Positions 61,246 through 64,000 of a DNA stretch of 64,000 nt are shown one piece after another. The stretch covers positions 5,138,001-5,202,000 of the forward strand of contig NZ_CP021434.1 in NCBI RefSeq assembly GCF_002162355.1. The letters run 5' to 3'. The position numbers were made by a program, and so were the translations under genes. The stretch comes from Tumebacillus avium (lineage in GTDB: Bacteria > Bacillota > Bacilli > Tumebacillales > Tumebacillaceae). Within the stretch, counting starts at the first letter, position 1. Every line of letters begins with the position of its first letter. The notes under the pieces are model-generated. The model did not search any database. It was not told where the DNA came from and saw only the letters and a list, made by a program, of their open reading frames with translations.

Positions 61246-61327
61246 GATCACCTATGGCGGTCTATCAATCGTTTATTCCTTCTAGCATCGGTTTCGTCCA
61301 TAGTGTCCGATCAGTAAGAAGTAAACT
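61246..61327. repeat. dispersed intergenic repeat, copy 3 (shortened)
   Basis: GGCGGTCTATCAATCGTTTA, TTCCTTCT, GTCCATAGTGTCCGATCAG and GTAAACTAT follow the order of copies 1 and 2 but the middle and the left hairpin arm are missing. The rest of the 61109-61384 gap shows nothing further. Confidence 0.6.
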
Positions 61328-61384
61328 ATAACACATATCCCTGTAATTGAAAAAAGCACCCCAGATTGAGGTGCTTCGTGGTTG

Positions 61385-61576
61385 CTATTTCTTTTCGAAG
61401 ATAGCGATGTTGCAGGAAGTTTCTCCACCATCATCTGCTTGCGGGACAAGACTGTGGAGTCTCCACCCTTCCGCACTCATTGTGTTGAGCAAGGTCTGGA
61501 ACTCCTTTTGCGGAGTTGGATCAATCAAGGTTTTGACCTTCTCGATCTTGTATTGCTGCGCTGGGAATTGGCCCAT
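61385..61576 (-). CDS. DUF4177 family protein, 63 aa
   Basis: Starts MGQFPAQQYKIEKVKTLID at ATG 61576, with AAGGAGG eight bases upstream. QYKIEKV, LLNTMSAEGWRLHSLV and the closing IAIFEKK are the DUF4177 pattern (Y-x-Y/K-x-V, L-N-x-x-x-x-x-G-W-x-L). Members are small cytoplasmic proteins of unknown role, frequent in mobile and phage DNA. The longer in-frame extension has no ribosome site. Confidence 0.8.
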   Translation of the reverse strand: MGQFPAQQYKIEKVKTLIDPTPQKEFQTLLNTMSAEGWRLHSLVPQADDGGETSCNIAIFEKK

Positions 61577-61604
61577 TTCTAAATCCTCCTTCCAGCATTC
61601 AGTA

Positions 61605-61802
61605 TCACCCAAAAAGTGTCGCGACCCACACAGTGCCCACCACAAAACCTAATAAAATCTGGAGCTTTATAAAGCTGATTTTGGATTTCGTCCTTGATTC
61701 ACTATAAATACCTTGAATCAAATCCAATAGCTCGTCAATCTCGAAGATGAGATCACTTTTCGCTTCCTCATTGTACCCGGTCAAATTGAAGGTGGAAAAC
61801 AT
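61605..61802 (-). CDS. small membrane protein coupled to a truncated XRE gene, 65 aa
   Basis: MFSTFNLTGYNEEAKSDLIF then a C-terminal helix (LQILLGFVVGTVWVATLFG) that should span the membrane. The ATG overlaps the stop of the 78-residue HTH gene (TGATG), so translation is coupled. No family recognised. Because its upstream half comes from a duplication breakpoint, the coupling may be accidental. Confidence 0.5.
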   Translation of the reverse strand: MFSTFNLTGYNEEAKSDLIFEIDELLDLIQGIYSESRTKSKISFIKLQILLGFVVGTVWVATLFG

Positions 61803-62038
61803 CAAATAACATCACTCGTATATTCCATCTCCAGATCCACCTCTTTCAAAAGGTGTTCCATCGGCACCTCCAGCCGGTTCGCCAGACCGACCAGCATTTT
61901 ATAAGAAGGTCGTGCACGGTCGCTTTCAATTTGACTGATCATGCTAGGCGTGCAAATTCCTTTTGCAAGCTCGATTTGCGTCATGCCTTTTCGCAGTCGC
62001 AACTCCCTAATTCGTTGTCCAAGGGACGATGTTGACAT
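61802..62038 (-). CDS. truncated XRE regulator (HTH only), duplicate of the 48905-50194 gene
   Basis: Seventy-eight residues, nearly identical to the first 75 of the XRE-TPR regulator ending at 48905 (differences: ICTPSM for ICTASM, EVPMEH for EVALEH). After EMEYTS the similarity stops abruptly and the frame ends three codons later (DVI). The whole HTH is kept, the TPR domain is gone, so the product could still bind the same operator without sensing a peptide. The start and upstream region match the first copy. Confidence 0.82.
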   Translation of the reverse strand: MSTSSLGQRIRELRLRKGMTQIELAKGICTPSMISQIESDRARPSYKMLVGLANRLEVPMEHLLKEVDLEMEYTSDVI

Positions 62039-62076
62039 CTCCGACACTCCCTTCTGATCATTCCAGCATGATTATA

Positions 62077-62159
62077 GGAGAGTGTTGTTGATTACATCAA
62101 TTCTTAATGTAAAGTATGAAAGGTAAAGAAGTTACAGGAATTTGCTATGTGTGTTGCTG
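62077..62159. promoter_or_regulatory. second copy of the divergent promoter region with palindrome
   Basis: TTGATTACATCAA (62088-62100) and the minus-strand TATAAT-like box (here ATTATAGG) repeat the first locus. The plus-strand promoter is TTGCTG (62154-62159), 17 bases, TATAAT (62177-62182). Identity to the first locus is high up to about 62118 and then falls. Confidence 0.7.
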
Positions 62160-62218
62160 ATTTATGATCACATCTCTATAATATTCAATAAAGTCTAATA
62201 AATCAGGTGAATACTATA

Positions 62219-63494
62219 ATGGACGAAACATTAGGACAGCGAATTCGACGATTACGTAAAGAGCGCAATCTCTCGCAAACGGAACTTGGAGCTTTTGTTG
62301 GGGTGACGATCTCATGGATCAGTACCATCGAACAAGATCGGGCAACGCCATCAGCTGAACTATTGAATAAATTTGCAGATGCCCTCAATATTTCTCTCAG
62401 AGATCTAATTCAAGATAAAGACAAACATTTGGAATTACAAACCCGGATCAAATTAGTCGAGGTATTGATTGAGACAAACCGTCCGGATGAAGCAGAGGAA
62501 CTTATAGTAAAAATACAGGCCCAAGAGGTGTTGACCGAACTAGAAAGCATAAAGCTGATCGTATTTCTTGCTGATTGCAGATATCTACAAGAGCGTTACC
62601 AAGATGCTTTGTCAACTCTTATCCCATTAATCACAAATCTCGAGTCTTCCAATTTCCACGATGCCTATGTGTTGGCTTGGATACGAAACAAAATCGGAAA
62701 CAACTACACCGAACTACAAGAAACAGAAAATGCCCTCTACAGCTACAAACGCGCCTATGATTATATAAACCGGTTCATTGAATTCGATCATCTTGCTGCG
62801 TATATCTCCTATAACGTAGGTCTAACGTTACGCCGAAAAGGTTTTATCCGTGAATCGCTCTCCTATATCGAAAAAGCCGGAGAGTATTATGAGAAAACGA
62901 ATGACATAAGAAAACTGGCAGATGCATTATTTGTATTAGGTATCGCCCACAAAAACACGAACGACTTTCTCAAAGCTTCTGAGTACTTTGATCAAGCCAA
63001 GACCTTGTACCAAACACTCAACAATACTTCCTTGTTCAGCCGTGTCCAGGTAACTGTTGCCTCATCCATTACGTACAAAGAGAATCCCGAACAAGCGATC
63101 CAAGACCTGCTTCGATGTGCCGACCAATTCGAAAAGGATCGCTATCCAGCGGGAGTTGTATTTGTTTACGCCAAAATCGCTGAGATACTCTTTGTATCAG
63201 TACGTCAGCAAAGCCTACGAACTGGTGACCTCTAATAGTCTGGCACCTACACTTGAAGTCGGGGAGTTTTATGCAGTCTACGCAAAATACTTTTTTACGA
63301 TTCAGAACTTTGTTCAAGCACATGATTTCGCTATAAAATCTTCTAACATCTTTGATATAATAGGATTTGTAAGAGACCAAGCTGCAGCTCTCCAAATTGC
63401 GGTCAACTCGTGTCGTGCAATGGGGAACTTAGATGAAGCTCTTGACCTCCAAACCAAACGGAGTGAGCTTTTTGAATCTCTAGCAAAGGTGTGA
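62219..63494 (+). pseudogene. second XRE-TPR (RRNPP) regulator, frameshifted
   Basis: Paralogue of the 427-residue regulator at 50376. The HTH (GQRIRRLRKERNLSQTELGA, ISWISTIEQDRATPSAELL) and most of the TPR part are open from ATG 62219 to about 63196, where the frame is lost and closes at 63235. The last about 95 residues continue in another frame (SKAYELVTSNSLAPTLEVGE to ELFESLAKV, stop 63494). Alignment with the paralogue suggests about six residues are also missing at the break, so a small deletion is more likely than a sequencing slip. The adjacent propeptide gene is intact. Confidence 0.78.
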
Positions 63495-63501
63495 AGATAT
63501 A

Positions 63502-63633
63502 ATGAAAAAGATTTTTGCAATTCTTGCGTTTTGTGGAATGATCGCTCTCGTAAGTGAGTTTGTCTCTCCTACATATTTAGCAGCTGATTTAGACCCAAAA
63601 CCGCACAGCATCGTTAGTTCTACAACATTTTAA
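63502..63633 (+). CDS. second secreted signalling propeptide, 43 aa
   Basis: MKKIFAILAFCGMIALVSEF then a polar tail ending DLDPKPHSIVSSTTF. Length (43 codons plus stop), position after the receptor and the D-L-x-x-x-P-H-(A/S)-I core match the propeptide at 51671, while the last residues differ completely (IVSSTTF against IYANGN). Such divergence at the C terminus is expected if the two signals have become specific for different receptors. AAGGTGTGAAG acts as ribosome site. Confidence 0.8.
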   Translation: MKKIFAILAFCGMIALVSEFVSPTYLAADLDPKPHSIVSSTTF

Positions 63634-63647
63634 TTATGTAATTTCAC

Positions 63648-63673
63648 TGCACCCTCGCGGTGCATTTTTGCTT
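63648..63673 (+). terminator. terminator after the second propeptide
   Basis: TGCACC pairs with GGTGCA around CTCGC, followed by TTTTTGC, 15 bases after the stop. Confidence 0.82.
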
Positions 63674-63736
63674 ATTAAATGAAGTTGTAGAGTCCAAACA
63701 AGAACATGTACATAAACAAAGTTCGGAGGAACAACC

Positions 63737-64000
63737 ATGTACGAAAACAAAATTTATATTGCACCAAATTACACACTGGATGAGTGTAAACAGCTATTTT
63801 TCAACTTGACAGTGAGCAGTGATAATGACACGTGGGAAGAGGCATTGGAAATCTTTAGCGATAGAATGGACGCTCGATTTTTTGACGCTATTCAACTCCT
63901 ACTAGAACAATGCCACAGAAAAGGACAACAATGGCAACATAATCTAAGTTTTAGTATTATGGCTTTAAATTGTCTTCTAATCGAAACACTTCAACAATTT
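63737..64000 (+). CDS. hypothetical protein, N-terminal 88 residues (runs off the window)
   Basis: Starts MYENKIYIAPNYTLDECKQL with CGGAGGA six bases before the ATG and is open to the window end. The visible part is helical and acidic with no signal sequence or known motif (NDTWEEALEIFSDRMDARFF). It is the first gene after the second peptide cassette and could be a target of it. Confidence 0.6.
   Translation, partial: MYENKIYIAPNYTLDECKQLFFNLTVSSDNDTWEEALEIFSDRMDARFFDAIQLLLEQCHRKGQQWQHNLSFSIMALNCLLIETLQQF

Overview
The window looks like chromosomal DNA of a spore-forming Firmicute of the Tumebacillus/Alicyclobacillaceae type. Evidence: a YjcZ-type small spore protein, YhcN/YlaJ-like and DUF2642-like proteins, strong AGGAGG ribosome sites, CIRCE/HrcA-style heat-shock control and MocR regulators. 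The assignment is an inference. Roughly the first 42 kb is GC-rich and tightly packed. From about 42.6 kb to the end the DNA is more AT-rich and contains remnants, an intact IS, duplications and many short unknown genes, so I read it as an accessory region.

Layout. 1-6.3 kb: M3 oligopeptidase, acetyltransferase, 5TM-type histidine kinase, alpha/beta hydrolase, YjcZ-like peptide, spore-type lipoprotein and small unknowns. 6.3-20.9 kb: a four-gene NRPS-PKS operon on the minus strand. In transcription order it reads [C-T-C-A-T] - [KS-AT-KR(inactive)-ACP] - [C] - [C-A-T]. There is no thioesterase, PPTase or exporter gene in the window, and the last A domain carries an unusual tandem insertion of 14-residue repeats. 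21-27.5 kb: C39 protease, DUF2642-like basic protein, then a sigma-54 activator with a matching -24/-12 promoter ahead of a GntP permease and a 3-hydroxybutyrate dehydrogenase, then a MurG-type glycosyltransferase. 27.6-29.8 kb: a MocR regulator and an Asp/Glu racemase that share the same paired operator. 29.8-32.9 kb: a TrpXYZ-like ABC importer whose operon is split by 22 tandem 11-bp repeats. 33-42.6 kb: MFS carrier, lamin-tail secreted protein, nitroreductase/ABM pair, htpG with CIRCE, and a TetR/MMPL pair with twin palindromic operators.

Accessory part. 42.6-45.8 kb: a deleted copy and an intact copy of a flavin monooxygenase flank an IS3 remnant, two unknown genes and a tRNA-Ser 3' fragment. 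45.8-48.5 kb: a YwqG/DUF1963 protein, a putative toxin with an eCIS-type GNRA motif, and a hendecad coiled-coil protein. 48.5-51.8 kb: two divergent XRE-TPR (RRNPP-like) regulators, one followed at once by a 43-aa secreted propeptide. 52-54.3 kb: a low-GC run of lipoprotein, secreted and membrane-protein genes. 54.5-58.4 kb: an ExeA-type ATPase remnant and a complete IS66 element with a perfect 8-bp target duplication, inserted into an already frameshifted gene. 58.4-61.8 kb: small unknown genes and three copies of an intergenic repeat. 61.8-63.7 kb: a second, partly decayed copy of the RRNPP/propeptide locus, again with a 43-aa propeptide.

The most interesting candidates are the duplicated receptor/propeptide quorum-sensing cassette, the NRPS-PKS line with its repeat-bearing A domain, the 11-bp repeat array whose units spell AUG-AGG-UAA, the MocR-racemase operator pair, and the orphan eCIS-like putative toxin.
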